A stretch of 64,000 nucleotides of DNA from Thermaurantimonas aggregans (GTDB lineage: Bacteria > Bacteroidota > Bacteroidia > Flavobacteriales > Schleiferiaceae). The stretch spans positions 1-64,000 of the forward strand of contig NZ_BHZE01000011.1 in the NCBI RefSeq assembly GCF_003851885.1. The letters run 5' to 3'. The notes below the pieces were generated by a model. That model saw only the letters and a list, made by a program, of their open reading frames with translations. It was not told the origin of the DNA and made no database searches. The position numbers and the translations under genes are program-made. This document shows positions 36,660 to 45,835 of this stretch, piece after piece; the stretch's first letter is position 1; every line of letters begins with the position of its first letter.

Positions 36660-37259
36660 CTATTTGAAGTCAAACTGCACATTCGGAGCTTTTTCGGCAC
36701 CTGCTTCGCTTTTGAACATTGCCTTTGGCTCAAAATCAAAAAGGGAGGCCCAGAATTTGCCTGGGAAGCGCTTGACGGCCTTGTTGTAAACGGCTACTAC
36801 TTCGTTGTAGTCATTACGCGCTGTGGCGATCCGGTTTTCAGTGCCTTCGAGCTGTGCTTGTAGTTCCAGGAAGTTTTGGTTAGCCTTTAGTTCCGGATAT
36901 TGCTCTACTACTACGAGCAATCGGCTCAGTGCTGAGCGCATCTGATCTTGAGCGGCTTGAAATTCGGCGAGCTTTTCTTCCGTCAGCTCATTGGCATTCA
37001 GTTGAATACTACCCACGCGTGAGCGGGCTTCAACGATTTCGGTCAAGGTAGATTTTTCGAAGTCGGCGGCGCCTTGTACGGTTTGAACCAGATTGCCGAT
37101 GAGGTCGTATCTGCGTTGGTATTGGGTCTGAACATTGGCCCACGCCTTTTCAGCATTTTCATTGAGATCTACAAAAGTGTTGTAAGTACTACAGCCGTTA
37201 GCAGCTATCAGCAGTAGGATTACTACAATAGAGAGCAGAATAACAGTTCCTTTTTTCAT
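36660..37259 (-). CDS. LemA family protein
   Basis: A 199-residue protein with an N-terminal helix that doubles as a lipoprotein-like signal (ILLLIAANGCSTYN; Cys23 could be lipidated) and a long helical bundle. The LemA signature YNTFVDLNENAEKAWANVQTQYQRRYDLIGNLVQTVQG is present, followed by ARNDYNEVVAVYNKAVKRFPG. It is the first gene of the lemA-TPM-TPM unit. A CGAAGGTA on the plus strand (TACCTTCG on the minus, one mismatch from TAnnTTTG) at 37282-37289 may be its -7 box. Confidence 0.93.
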   Translation of the reverse strand: MKKGTVILLSIVVILLLIAANGCSTYNTFVDLNENAEKAWANVQTQYQRRYDLIGNLVQTVQGAADFEKSTLTEIVEARSRVGSIQLNANELTEEKLAEFQAAQDQMRSALSRLLVVVEQYPELKANQNFLELQAQLEGTENRIATARNDYNEVVAVYNKAVKRFPGKFWASLFDFEPKAMFKSEAGAEKAPNVQFDFK

Positions 37260-37337
37260 GACAGTTTCAAAAATTTTCTTGCGAAGGTAGGAGGCAGATT
37301 CTTTTTAGCGAGATCTGAGTCTCAAATTAAAAGCTTT

Positions 37338-38645
37338 TTAATCTTCGGTTGTGAGTTGTTCTAAGGATTGAGTTTCGCCTGCGGCTAGAGTCTGGTCTGA
37401 GCCAGGTAATGGGGCAACCGATTTGGGGTATTTATGCATCCAAGTGATTAACTGGCCGATCACAAAGGCATCGTCTGGCAGAGGTGTGAGGGTTTTTCGA
37501 AAGGCTTCGAATCTCTGTAGCTCATAATGAAGTCGATAGTATCCATAGCCGAGCGCAGTATAATTTTCAATAGCGATAACAGCAGTTTCATCTAGGGAGC
37601 GTCCCGGCAGTTTAAGCAGGAAATTTTCGCCCGGATACATGATTTTTTTTACTAAGTGTACGGCAGCCTTATGTGTGCCAGGTTTAGGAAATTTCATCAG
37701 TTTTCTGAGCAGTACATTAGCCTTATGTCTTTTTTCGAAGGCTACTACGCTCTCAGGCAAAAGATTGTCGCTGTCCTTCAGAATAAACTTTCCATTTTTC
37801 CACACGACTTGCCAACTCGACATATATAAGGCATCGACTTGCAATTCCACCGGATTTGCAAGTGACTGGGTGTAGAGTTTTAGTTTAGAAATAAGGTCAT
37901 TTCCAGTTAGTTCTGTTTGGATATCAACAACTTGGTCTTTTAGCGCGAAATCGAGTAAAAAAATATTGTTCAGCTCTGAAAAGAGATTTTTCGCAAATCC
38001 GGTTTTGAGGATCTTTCCGTTGGCATCGCGCAAGTAAAACACACCTGCTTCGGGTTGAACCAAATCGAGCAGCCGGGCCAGTTTGCCGGCATCGTGATGA
38101 CGAGTAATGTCTAGATTTAGAGGCTTAGCGCTTGATAAAATGTCTTTTTGCTGGTCTTTTTCTAAAAGTATTTTGAAGAGCTCGAGCGTTACGCGGGCAT
38201 CGCCGGCGGCACGGTGTCGCTGTGGATTATAAATGTTTAGCTCCCTGGAAATATTCTCTAATCCATAAGATTTTAAGCCTGGAATCAATTTTTGTGTCAA
38301 TTTAATGGTATCGAGCGTTTCACGGCGATATTCGTAGCCGAGGGAGGCAAATTCTTGTTCGAGCATTCGATAGTCGAATGCCACGTTGTGACCAACCAAA
38401 ACAGCTCCATCGGTAATCTGAATGATGCGCTTAGCTAGTTCGTGAAATTTGGGTGCACGCCGAAGCATGTTAGGGGTAATGCCAGTGAGCTTCTGCACGT
38501 ACGGATGTATAGCTCCATCAGTATTCACCAGGCTGATAAGTTGATCCACTACTTCGCGTCCGTCAAAACGAAAAATAGCGATTTCGATGATCTTTTCTTG
38601 TCCGCGTTTGCCGCCGGAACTTTCTATATCAAGCACTGCATACAT
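37338..38645 (-). CDS. DnaQ-like exonuclease with a degenerate GIY-YIG-like domain
   Basis: A 435-residue protein. The N-terminal 165 residues are a DEDDh 3'-5' exonuclease as in DNA polymerase III epsilon: VLDIESSGG (D, E), VGHNVAFDYRML (H/D) and HRAAGDARVT (His-Asp). From about residue 200 there is a region GVFYLRDANGKILKTGFAKNL that resembles the GIY-YIG start of UvrC/Cho-type nucleases but with KTG in place of YIG, so cleavage by this domain is doubtful. The exonuclease plus GIY-YIG fusion occurs in Bacteroidota. It probably acts in DNA repair. Confidence 0.85.
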   Translation of the reverse strand: MYAVLDIESSGGKRGQEKIIEIAIFRFDGREVVDQLISLVNTDGAIHPYVQKLTGITPNMLRRAPKFHELAKRIIQITDGAVLVGHNVAFDYRMLEQEFASLGYEYRRETLDTIKLTQKLIPGLKSYGLENISRELNIYNPQRHRAAGDARVTLELFKILLEKDQQKDILSSAKPLNLDITRHHDAGKLARLLDLVQPEAGVFYLRDANGKILKTGFAKNLFSELNNIFLLDFALKDQVVDIQTELTGNDLISKLKLYTQSLANPVELQVDALYMSSWQVVWKNGKFILKDSDNLLPESVVAFEKRHKANVLLRKLMKFPKPGTHKAAVHLVKKIMYPGENFLLKLPGRSLDETAVIAIENYTALGYGYYRLHYELQRFEAFRKTLTPLPDDAFVIGQLITWMHKYPKSVAPLPGSDQTLAAGETQSLEQLTTED

Positions 38646-38783
38646 CGCTACAAAGTAATTGACCTTTGGAACAATTCCTTAGCAAAAGAGCCTAAAAAAA
38701 TCGGATTTGAGGAATTTTATGTAGTAAAAAAGACTACATAGCCTGTAATTTCGCCCATATTTCACACACTAAATCGAATACCT

Positions 38784-39788
38784 ATGAAAATAATCGTTCC
38801 GATGGCTGGAAGAGGCACGCGCTTGCGCCCACATACACTTACTACCCCTAAACCTCTTATCCCAATTGCCGGCAAGCCGGTAGTGCAGCGATTGATGGAA
38901 GACATTGTAAAAATCTGCGGTCAGAAGGTAGAAGAAATCGCTTATGTAATCGGCGATTTTGGTAAAGAGGTAGAAAAAATGCTCGTTGATGTAGCTGAAC
39001 GCTTGGGCGCTAAAGGAAGTATTTATTATCAAGATCAGCCTTTAGGTACGGCTCATGCCATACTCTGTGCTGCGCCATCGCTGTCGGGTCCGGTGGTCAT
39101 TGCGTTTGCCGATACTCTTTTCCGCGCTGATTTCATACTCGATAGCAGCCTCGATGGAGTTATATGGACCAAGCGCGTGGAGAATCCTCGACAATTTGGT
39201 GTAGTGAAAAAGGACGAAAACGGCTTTATTACTGAATTTGTCGAAAAACCTGAACACTTCGTTTCTGATGAGGCCATTATTGGAATTTACTTCTTCAAAG
39301 ACGGTGAGTATCTGAAGCAAGAACTTCAGTATCTGATCGATAACGACATTAAAGACAAAGGCGAGTACCAGCTGACCAATGCTATGGAGAATATGAAAAA
39401 CAAGGGCTCGAAGTTTAAAACGGGCACAGTAATCGAATGGATGGACTGCGGTAACAAAAACGTGGTACTCGAAACTAATATGAAAATCCTCGACTTCGTA
39501 AAAAATGAGGAACAATTGATTAGTAGGGATGCGGTGATTGAAAACAGCACTGTTGTAGAGCCTTGCTTTATAGGTGCAGGAGCCAAAATAGTGAATTCGA
39601 AAATAGGGCCCTATGTTTCCATTGGTGAGGGTACCACTGTTGAAAATTCTGAACTCACTCAAACCATCGTAGGCCAAAATACCGTTATTAAAAATGTGAA
39701 CCTTACCAATTCGATGATTGGTAACAAGGTCTTCTTCAACGGAAATTACCGTGAGGTAAGCATAGGAGATTATAGTACATTGGAATAA
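38784..39788 (+). CDS. NDP-sugar pyrophosphorylase (glucose-1-phosphate nucleotidyltransferase-like)
   Basis: A 334-residue enzyme. The nucleotidyltransferase domain begins MKIIVPMAGRGTRLRPHTLTTPKPLIPIAGKP, with GQPLGTAHA-type loop YYQDQPLGTAHAIL and metal Asp in FADTLF. From about residue 250 a left-handed beta-helix follows (FIGAGAKIVNSKIGPYVSIGEGTTVENSEL). It would activate a sugar 1-phosphate with an NTP for glycan synthesis. It does not carry the acetyltransferase end of GlmU. It heads a run of four plus-strand genes with very short gaps. Confidence 0.9.
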   Translation: MKIIVPMAGRGTRLRPHTLTTPKPLIPIAGKPVVQRLMEDIVKICGQKVEEIAYVIGDFGKEVEKMLVDVAERLGAKGSIYYQDQPLGTAHAILCAAPSLSGPVVIAFADTLFRADFILDSSLDGVIWTKRVENPRQFGVVKKDENGFITEFVEKPEHFVSDEAIIGIYFFKDGEYLKQELQYLIDNDIKDKGEYQLTNAMENMKNKGSKFKTGTVIEWMDCGNKNVVLETNMKILDFVKNEEQLISRDAVIENSTVVEPCFIGAGAKIVNSKIGPYVSIGEGTTVENSELTQTIVGQNTVIKNVNLTNSMIGNKVFFNGNYREVSIGDYSTLE

Positions 39789-39790
39789 CT

Positions 39791-41524
39791 TTGAAAAGTT
39801 TTCATCATCACATAGTTCTCGTCTGGCTTTTGGTACTGATTTTACCAGCGCCGAAATTCGGATTTGCACAACAAACTGACGAAGGCGTCGATCTGGCTGC
39901 TGTGCATTCTGCTTCATTGCCGTTTGACAACACCTTCATGGAGGCCAATAGGGCGATGATGATAGCCAACTACACAGAAGCACTGGACTATTTAAGGCAG
40001 TGCATGGCGCTTAAACCCAACGAAGCCTCGGTACATCACCTTATGGCCAAAGCGTACAAAGAGCTGGAGCGGCCCGATGAGGCAATCTTTCATGCCGGCG
40101 AAGCAGTACGACTAAATCCTCAAAATCACTGGTACTATGTAGCTCAGGCTGAGATTTACGAAAAGTACAACTACTTCCGTCAGGCAGCAGATGCCCTAAT
40201 GTCGGCCTCCAGTCTAGTGACAAAAGGTTCGGAGGGTCTGCAGCTTCAGGCCGTTGATCTGTACATACAGGGCATGGAGTACAAAACTGCCCTGAAGGTG
40301 CTCGACCAGCTTGAGAAAAAAGTAGGCTATGACGACGACATTACCCGTCGGCGTTACAATGTGCTCATCAAGATGGGCAAGCGCAAAAAAGCTGAAAAAT
40401 TGCTTGAGCGGTTGAAAGAAGAAAAACCTGAATCAGACATGTTGCGCGGTGCGCTGCTGAATCACTACAAGTACTTCAAACAAGTCAAAAAAACAGAAAA
40501 GCTTCTGCTTGAGTGGACAGCATTCGATCCAACCAATGGAGAGGTCTGGATCGAACTTGGGAATCTGTATGCTGAAAATCAACAACCGGCTAAGGCCATA
40601 GAGGCTTACAAAAAAGCCATTAGAGCAACTAACCTCGATGCTCGAAAACGGGTTGAGATTTTGCTCTTCGTAAGCAGCCGATACACTTCGATCACTTTCG
40701 ATGAAATAAAAGAATTAAGCGTATTCATTGCCCAAAAACACCCCTATGCTCCGGAGCCCCAAGCCCTGTTAGGCGATGTGCTGGCTAAGGAAGGAAGTCG
40801 CATAGAAGCCATCCAGGCCTATCAAAGAACGCTTCGCAATGGAGGAGATAAAGAGTCTGTATATCAACAATTAATCCTCTTGCTTAGCGAGGAGGGCAGA
40901 AATGCCGAAGCCCTGACGTATGCCCAGGAGTGCATACAGAAGTATCCGGACAACTTGCTCGGCTATGCTATTGGGGCTATGTCGGCTTTTCAACTTTCAC
41001 AATACGATAAAGCTGTAGAACTTGCTGAAGCTGGTCTTCCGAAAGCCATAGGTAATAAACCTTTGAAATTTCAGCTTACCTATGTGCTGGCCGAAAGCTA
41101 TCACAAACTTGGAAACAACCCAGCCAGCGATGAATACTTTGAAAAAGCTCTTAATATTGACCCCAACAATATCTCTGCCCTGAACAACTTTGCCTACTAT
41201 CTGGCCGAAAGGGGCGAAAAATTAGACAAAGCTCTTATGCTTATTACAAGAGCTAATAAACTACAACCAGCTAACGCAACCCTGCTCGACACCTGGGCAT
41301 GGGTGCTCTACAAAAGAGGAGAGTACACTGACGCACTTGTAAAAATTCAAAAAGCCATAGAAAATGGTGGCTCTGAGGTATCAGTGATACAAGAGCACTA
41401 CGGCGATATTCTTCACAAGCTAGGTTTTTACTCGCAAGCCCTGGCAGCATATTCAGCTGCTTTAGAAACAGCTAAAGACAAAGACCACCTTCTATTAAAA
41501 ATTCGAAATACTCCTAACCGTTGA
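39791..41524 (+). CDS. Secreted TPR repeat protein
   Basis: A 577-residue protein. A TTG start two bases after the previous stop gives a proper signal peptide (VLVWLLVLILPAPKFGFAQ). The mature part is built from about twelve to fourteen TPR units, e.g. MLRQ..., EAIQAYQRTLRNGGDKESVYQQL and PASDEYFEKALNIDPNNISALNNFAYYLAERG. Such proteins are scaffolds for envelope complexes. Its last four bases (TTGA) overlap the DUF4292 gene, implying coupled translation with the lipoprotein and the EnvC-like protein. Confidence 0.85.
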   Translation: MKSFHHHIVLVWLLVLILPAPKFGFAQQTDEGVDLAAVHSASLPFDNTFMEANRAMMIANYTEALDYLRQCMALKPNEASVHHLMAKAYKELERPDEAIFHAGEAVRLNPQNHWYYVAQAEIYEKYNYFRQAADALMSASSLVTKGSEGLQLQAVDLYIQGMEYKTALKVLDQLEKKVGYDDDITRRRYNVLIKMGKRKKAEKLLERLKEEKPESDMLRGALLNHYKYFKQVKKTEKLLLEWTAFDPTNGEVWIELGNLYAENQQPAKAIEAYKKAIRATNLDARKRVEILLFVSSRYTSITFDEIKELSVFIAQKHPYAPEPQALLGDVLAKEGSRIEAIQAYQRTLRNGGDKESVYQQLILLLSEEGRNAEALTYAQECIQKYPDNLLGYAIGAMSAFQLSQYDKAVELAEAGLPKAIGNKPLKFQLTYVLAESYHKLGNNPASDEYFEKALNIDPNNISALNNFAYYLAERGEKLDKALMLITRANKLQPANATLLDTWAWVLYKRGEYTDALVKIQKAIENGGSEVSVIQEHYGDILHKLGFYSQALAAYSAALETAKDKDHLLLKIRNTPNR

Positions 41525-42285
41525 AATACTTCATCTCAGCCATATTAGCCCTATCACTTGTTGTAGGGTGCAAGAGCAAGAGAACTGTTGTCACAACTCC
41601 CTCAGCACCATCTGAGCCGTCGATAGCTGAGAGCATTTTGTCGCGTATTACTTCGCAGCCTTACCTTACACTGAGAGGCAAGGGGCAATACCAAGACAAT
41701 TCTTCAACTCAAAGCTTCAGATATGAAATACGCATACAGAACGAAGACAGGCTTTTGGTCGAAATGTCGGATCCTTTATTGGGATTGCGCATTGCCCGCC
41801 TTTACGCCGATCGAGATACAATTGTTTTCATCAATCGGGCTCAGAGACAATATGCCGCAGGAGGTCGAACGACTCTGCATCAGATTGTGGGTCTCGAAGT
41901 AGAAACCGACGATCTCATCCGACTGCTAAAAGCATTGCCCGTTCGCTGGAATGCACCTTGGGAAGGTATGCAACGCGAGCCTGATATGATTCATTTGTAC
42001 TCCATAATCCCTATCAATGCTTTCGATAAGGTAACGGGAGAATTGCACATCACAGGTTTTGATTTTAAAATACGCAAACAAATTCTCTCCAACATTCCCT
42101 ATCGCCTTACGGCAGAGTATGAATATGCTGGTGAAGACCCATTTGCTCCCAAACAGATTGCCCTACATCTGACTGCTAATGGCAATTTTCTAAAACTACA
42201 ACTCGTAAACGATCGCCTTCAGACGGATTCTTTTGACATTAAAATTCCGGAAGTTCCCAATGGATATGCTCCGGTTTCTTTCTAA
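41521..42285 (+). CDS. DUF4292 lipoprotein
   Basis: A 254-residue protein with a signal ending LVVGC (Cys17 lipobox), so it is anchored in a membrane on the periplasmic side. The rest resembles the LolA/LolB-like beta fold reported for DUF4292: LTLRGKGQYQDNSSTQSFRYEIRIQNEDRLLVEMSDPLLGLRIARLYAD and a final sheet region. The start is TTG, overlapping the TPR gene stop. Position between a TPR protein and an EnvC-like protein is a recurrent Bacteroidota arrangement. It may carry lipid or lipoprotein; no direct evidence here. Confidence 0.82.
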   Translation: MKYFISAILALSLVVGCKSKRTVVTTPSAPSEPSIAESILSRITSQPYLTLRGKGQYQDNSSTQSFRYEIRIQNEDRLLVEMSDPLLGLRIARLYADRDTIVFINRAQRQYAAGGRTTLHQIVGLEVETDDLIRLLKALPVRWNAPWEGMQREPDMIHLYSIIPINAFDKVTGELHITGFDFKIRKQILSNIPYRLTAEYEYAGEDPFAPKQIALHLTANGNFLKLQLVNDRLQTDSFDIKIPEVPNGYAPVSF

Positions 42286-43678
42286 AATCTTTCTGATCTT
42301 CTTCTGCTGGAATCTTACTGCTCAGCCCATTTCACAGCGTGAAAAACTCCAGCAGCAGCGCGCCAAGTTGATGGATGAAATCAAGCTGGCCAACTATCTG
42401 CTGCAGGAAAATAGGACCAATCGCGCTAACAGTCTGACGATAATTGAAACACTTACTCAAAAAATTCGCATCCGAGAGCAGCTCATCGACAATCTTCAAG
42501 CGGAGCTTGAATACATTCAGCGAGAAATCGAAGAGTCGAGCACTGAAATTCAACATCTGGAAGAGGAGGTCAGGCTTCAGCGCGAGCACTACGCACAAAT
42601 GATAAGAAAAGCCTACAACAGCCGCAGCCCAAACATGCGCCTACTCTTTATACTTTCGAGTCAAGACCTATGGCAGGCCATTCGGCGCATGCAGTATCTC
42701 AATCAGCTGGCAAAGGCTCGTCGTAAGCAAGTAGAACTTACTAAGCAAAAAGAGAAACAGCTTCAAGAATATCTGAATGAGCTGAATGCCAAGCGAATAA
42801 GTCAGCAGCACTTACTTGCGAATCAGACCGAAGAACGCAATCAACTTGCGGCTGAAAAGCGCATGCTCGAAGAGCTCGTACAAACTCTGAACATCCAAAG
42901 CCGTCAACTCGAGCGCCAGATCGCTGAAAAGCAACAACAAAGTCGAAACTTAGAACGTGAAATACAACGTCTCATCGCCCTGGAAATAAAACGCGCCCGC
43001 GAAGCTGCAGAGCGCAAAGCACTGGAAGAACGCGCTGCTTCTGTGGGCCTGGCTAAAAACAAAGATTACACAGCCAAAACTTCAAATGCAGAACTCGAAC
43101 GCCTGATCGCGCGAAAAAAGGCAGAACTCGAAGCTGCTGCTCGGCGTGCTTCGCAGGCTGCTTCGGCGACACCTCGTAAAGAAACACCTTCAACCACAAT
43201 ACCTGCTCAAACTTCTGCAGCTGCCGACGATGTGCTGCGCTCTACCCCCGAAGCGCGCCAGCTCGCTGCTAATTTTGCTGCTAACCGTACGCGCTTACCC
43301 TGGCCAGTAGAAAAGGGCATCATCGTACAGCGCTATGGCAAGCAGCAGCACGAGGTGGCTAAATACGTGGTAGTGGATAATCCGGGTATCAATATCGCTA
43401 CGGAGCGCGGTGCTAAGGCCCGGGCTGTATTCGATGGCGAAGTGAGCGGTGTGCTTCAATTGCCAGATGGCTCAATGGCAGTGCTCATCAAGCATGGCAA
43501 CTTCTTTACTGTGTACGCGAATATGACCAACATTCTGGTAAAAGCAGGAGATCGCGTGCGTACGAAACAGGACATCGGTACTGTATTCACCGATTTTAAA
43601 GAGGGTAAAACAATTCTGCATTTCGAAGTGTGGGAAGGTTCGCGCCATATGGATCCTCTATTATGGCTACAGCGCTAA
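42260..43678 (+). CDS. EnvC-like murein hydrolase activator
   Basis: About 472 residues: a short signal peptide, a long coiled coil (about residues 20-250 and again before the C-terminal domain) and a LytM domain at the C terminus (LPWPVEKGIIVQRYGKQ... to HMDPLLWL). The zinc ligands of active M23 enzymes are not all there: the HxxxD motif reads NPGINIA and HLH reads ILHFE. So like E. coli EnvC it likely activates an amidase and does not cut peptidoglycan itself. The ATG at 42260 overlaps the DUF4292 gene by 26 bases; a second in-frame ATG lies at 42266. Confidence 0.88.
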   Translation: MDMLRFLSKIFLIFFCWNLTAQPISQREKLQQQRAKLMDEIKLANYLLQENRTNRANSLTIIETLTQKIRIREQLIDNLQAELEYIQREIEESSTEIQHLEEEVRLQREHYAQMIRKAYNSRSPNMRLLFILSSQDLWQAIRRMQYLNQLAKARRKQVELTKQKEKQLQEYLNELNAKRISQQHLLANQTEERNQLAAEKRMLEELVQTLNIQSRQLERQIAEKQQQSRNLEREIQRLIALEIKRAREAAERKALEERAASVGLAKNKDYTAKTSNAELERLIARKKAELEAAARRASQAASATPRKETPSTTIPAQTSAAADDVLRSTPEARQLAANFAANRTRLPWPVEKGIIVQRYGKQQHEVAKYVVVDNPGINIATERGAKARAVFDGEVSGVLQLPDGSMAVLIKHGNFFTVYANMTNILVKAGDRVRTKQDIGTVFTDFKEGKTILHFEVWEGSRHMDPLLWLQR

Positions 43679-43928
43679 AAATTAAGTAATCTGATTTTAG
43701 TAGTTTTTTTTTTGCCACCTGGATTGACACTGACCGGTAAACGATGGTACTTGCTCCGAGCAATCACGTGGTTATCTAGTGTAAAACTTGATCTTTTGTG
43801 AAAAACTGAATCGGGAAGATAAAAAACAAGAAATCTTCGAAACACTTAATACCAGAAGCCGCCAAAGCCAGTTCCTTTCAATGGATAAAGGGGTAGGGAG
43901 GAATAAGTTCGTTTATAGTAAGAACAGG

Positions 43929-44918
43929 CTAAAGAATCATAGCTGAGGCAGCAAAGGCCAAACCGCCACCGGAGCCGATGAGCATGATGAGGTCGCCTGG
44001 CTTCACTTTGCCTTCGGTCACAGCATGGTGTAGAGCCGTAGGGATGGCGGCTGAACCGGTATAGCCATAGTGGTGCATGATGGTGATGGCCCGATCGTGA
44101 GGAAGGGAGAGGTTGTCCATCGTCTCGCGCAGGGAGTTGATGTTGATTTGCGTCATAAAAAACATACGGACGTCTTCTGGGGTGCGGCCAATGTGACGGA
44201 GTACCTTGTGGGTCATCATGGTCCACATTTGCGGGTTTAGCTCCTTTGGGAATTTACGGACGAATTTCAGGTAGTGGTCTCCCTCAGCAAGTATTTCAGG
44301 CGTTACAGGTTGGGCAGTGCCTCCGGCGTATATGCCCATCCAGTCGAAGTACTGCCCTTGGGTGATTTGAATGCCGTGGAGATACCCTCTGTCGGTACTC
44401 TCTTCAGCCCTTAAAACAGCGGCCCCTGCTCCATCAGCAAAGAGGGTAACGGTTTTTTTGTCTTTGGGATTCAGATAGCGGCTCATAGCATAGGCGCCAA
44501 TGACGAGCACGTATCGATACTGTGGGTCGGCAGCGATGTACTTTGATGCCGTGTCAAGGGCTGATACAAAGCCGGCACAGGCCGTATTCACATCAAAAGT
44601 GGCTGCATTCACAGCTCCAAGCTTGTACTGAACTACCGAGGCTGTAGAAGGTGAGATGTACTCGGGCGTATCGGTGGCGATGATGATGAGGTTGAGGTCT
44701 TCGGGGCTTATCCCGGCATTGCTCAGGGCCATGCGGGCAGCGTCAAGGCATAGGGTTACGGTCGATTGGGAAGGGTCGCACCAGCGCCTTTCATAGATTT
44801 CAACGTTCTGCCGAAGCCAAGTATCTACATCTTCGCCGAGGGTTTCATTGAAGTAAGAGTTTGGCAATATTCTATTGGCAAGGCCTATGCCTGTGCCTGC
44901 TAATACAGCTCTTCTCAT
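43929..44918 (-). CDS. KAS III-like (FabH-type) protein with altered catalytic triad
   Basis: A 329-residue thiolase-fold protein. The nucleophile Cys is present in NTACAGF (about residue 114). The other two members of the usual triad are changed: the His of HQAN is replaced in FMTQINI (Thr, about 256), and the Asn of GNTSAAS is replaced in YGYTGSAAIP (Tyr, about 286). Nearby His-His in MHHYGYTG might substitute. So it may make carbon-carbon or ester bonds with altered chemistry, or only transfer acyl groups. The start ATG at 44918 is four bases after the stop of the SDR gene; an in-frame start at 44942 would overlap it. Confidence 0.85.
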   Translation of the reverse strand: MRRAVLAGTGIGLANRILPNSYFNETLGEDVDTWLRQNVEIYERRWCDPSQSTVTLCLDAARMALSNAGISPEDLNLIIIATDTPEYISPSTASVVQYKLGAVNAATFDVNTACAGFVSALDTASKYIAADPQYRYVLVIGAYAMSRYLNPKDKKTVTLFADGAGAAVLRAEESTDRGYLHGIQITQGQYFDWMGIYAGGTAQPVTPEILAEGDHYLKFVRKFPKELNPQMWTMMTHKVLRHIGRTPEDVRMFFMTQININSLRETMDNLSLPHDRAITIMHHYGYTGSAAIPTALHHAVTEGKVKPGDLIMLIGSGGGLAFAASAMIL

Positions 44919-44922
44919 GAGA

Positions 44923-45663
44923 TTAAATTGTGATTCCACCATCGACGCTCAGGCAGGTACCGGTGATGAAGGAGGCTTCGTCGCTTGCGAGAAATAGGTA
45001 AGCAGATGCGATGTCTTCAGGCTTGCCGAGGCGCTGCAGAGGGGTGCGTTCGAGAAGGGCATTGATGACTTTTTCAGGTACAGTGGTAATCATTTCGGTG
45101 GCAATAAACCCCGGTGCAACAGCATTTACGCGAATTCCTTTCCGGCCGAGTTCTTTGGCCCACACTTTCGTCATGCCGATCAGGCCGCTTTTGGTGGCTA
45201 CGTAGTTGCTTTGGCCGAAGTTTCCGTACAGAGCTACGACCGATGAGGTATTGATGATGACCCCACTGCCGCGCTCTGCCATGTGTGCTGCTACAGCCCG
45301 GCCACAGTTAAAAACGCCAGTGAGGTTTACATCGATCACCTGTTGCCATTGTTCGTCGGTCATTTTCAGTAAGGTGGCATCGCGCGTAATGCCAGCGTTG
45401 TTAATGAGCACATCCACTTTGCCGACGAGCTCAAGTGTCTTGCTCAGAGCTTCTTTTACGGCCGCAGAGTTGGCAGTATTTACGGCGAGGAAGTGTGCAG
45501 GTGAAATTTTGGAAAGTTCTTCTACAGCTTTATGGCCTTTATCTTCGTTGATGTCCCATATGACCACGGTAGCGCCTTCATAGGAAAAAGCTTTGGCTGA
45601 AGTAAAGCCAATGCCAGCTGCACCACCGGTGATGATAACCGTTTTGCCTTCAAATCTTTTCAT
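44923..45663 (-). CDS. SDR family oxidoreductase (FabG-like 3-oxoacyl-ACP reductase)
   Basis: A 246-residue enzyme with the Rossmann motif TGGAAGIG, NNAG at about residue 89, catalytic Ser in NTSSVVALYG, and YVATK holding Tyr and Lys. It ends FITGTCLSVDGGI, as in FabG-type SDRs. It would reduce a 3-oxo group with NAD(P)H. It starts a two-gene unit with the KAS III-like protein, so the two probably act on the same acyl intermediate, the condensing-type protein making a 3-oxo compound and this enzyme reducing it. Confidence 0.9.
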   Translation of the reverse strand: MKRFEGKTVIITGGAAGIGFTSAKAFSYEGATVVIWDINEDKGHKAVEELSKISPAHFLAVNTANSAAVKEALSKTLELVGKVDVLINNAGITRDATLLKMTDEQWQQVIDVNLTGVFNCGRAVAAHMAERGSGVIINTSSVVALYGNFGQSNYVATKSGLIGMTKVWAKELGRKGIRVNAVAPGFIATEMITTVPEKVINALLERTPLQRLGKPEDIASAYLFLASDEASFITGTCLSVDGGITI

Positions 45664-45835
45664 AAAAAAACGGATAATTTCTTCTTAGCAAAAATCTCTT
45701 ACTAGGAGTCCTATGCCCATATTCAGAACAGGACAAGGATCATTGACATAATCAGAATTATTTTCTTAAAAAATTTTATTCATCTGAATATCAATGATCA
45801 AGATACTTAATCAGCACAATGACTTTACAGGGTTT

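Noticed and set aside
43700-43720. T-run after the EnvC-like gene as terminator
   Set aside because: The ten T follow only a weak, A-T-rich stem; a T-run alone is not enough.
43846-44226. Minus-strand frame ending in KGTGFGGFWY
   Set aside because: Most of it is a shadow of the KAS III-like gene; only the last 28 codons lie outside, too short to support a gene.
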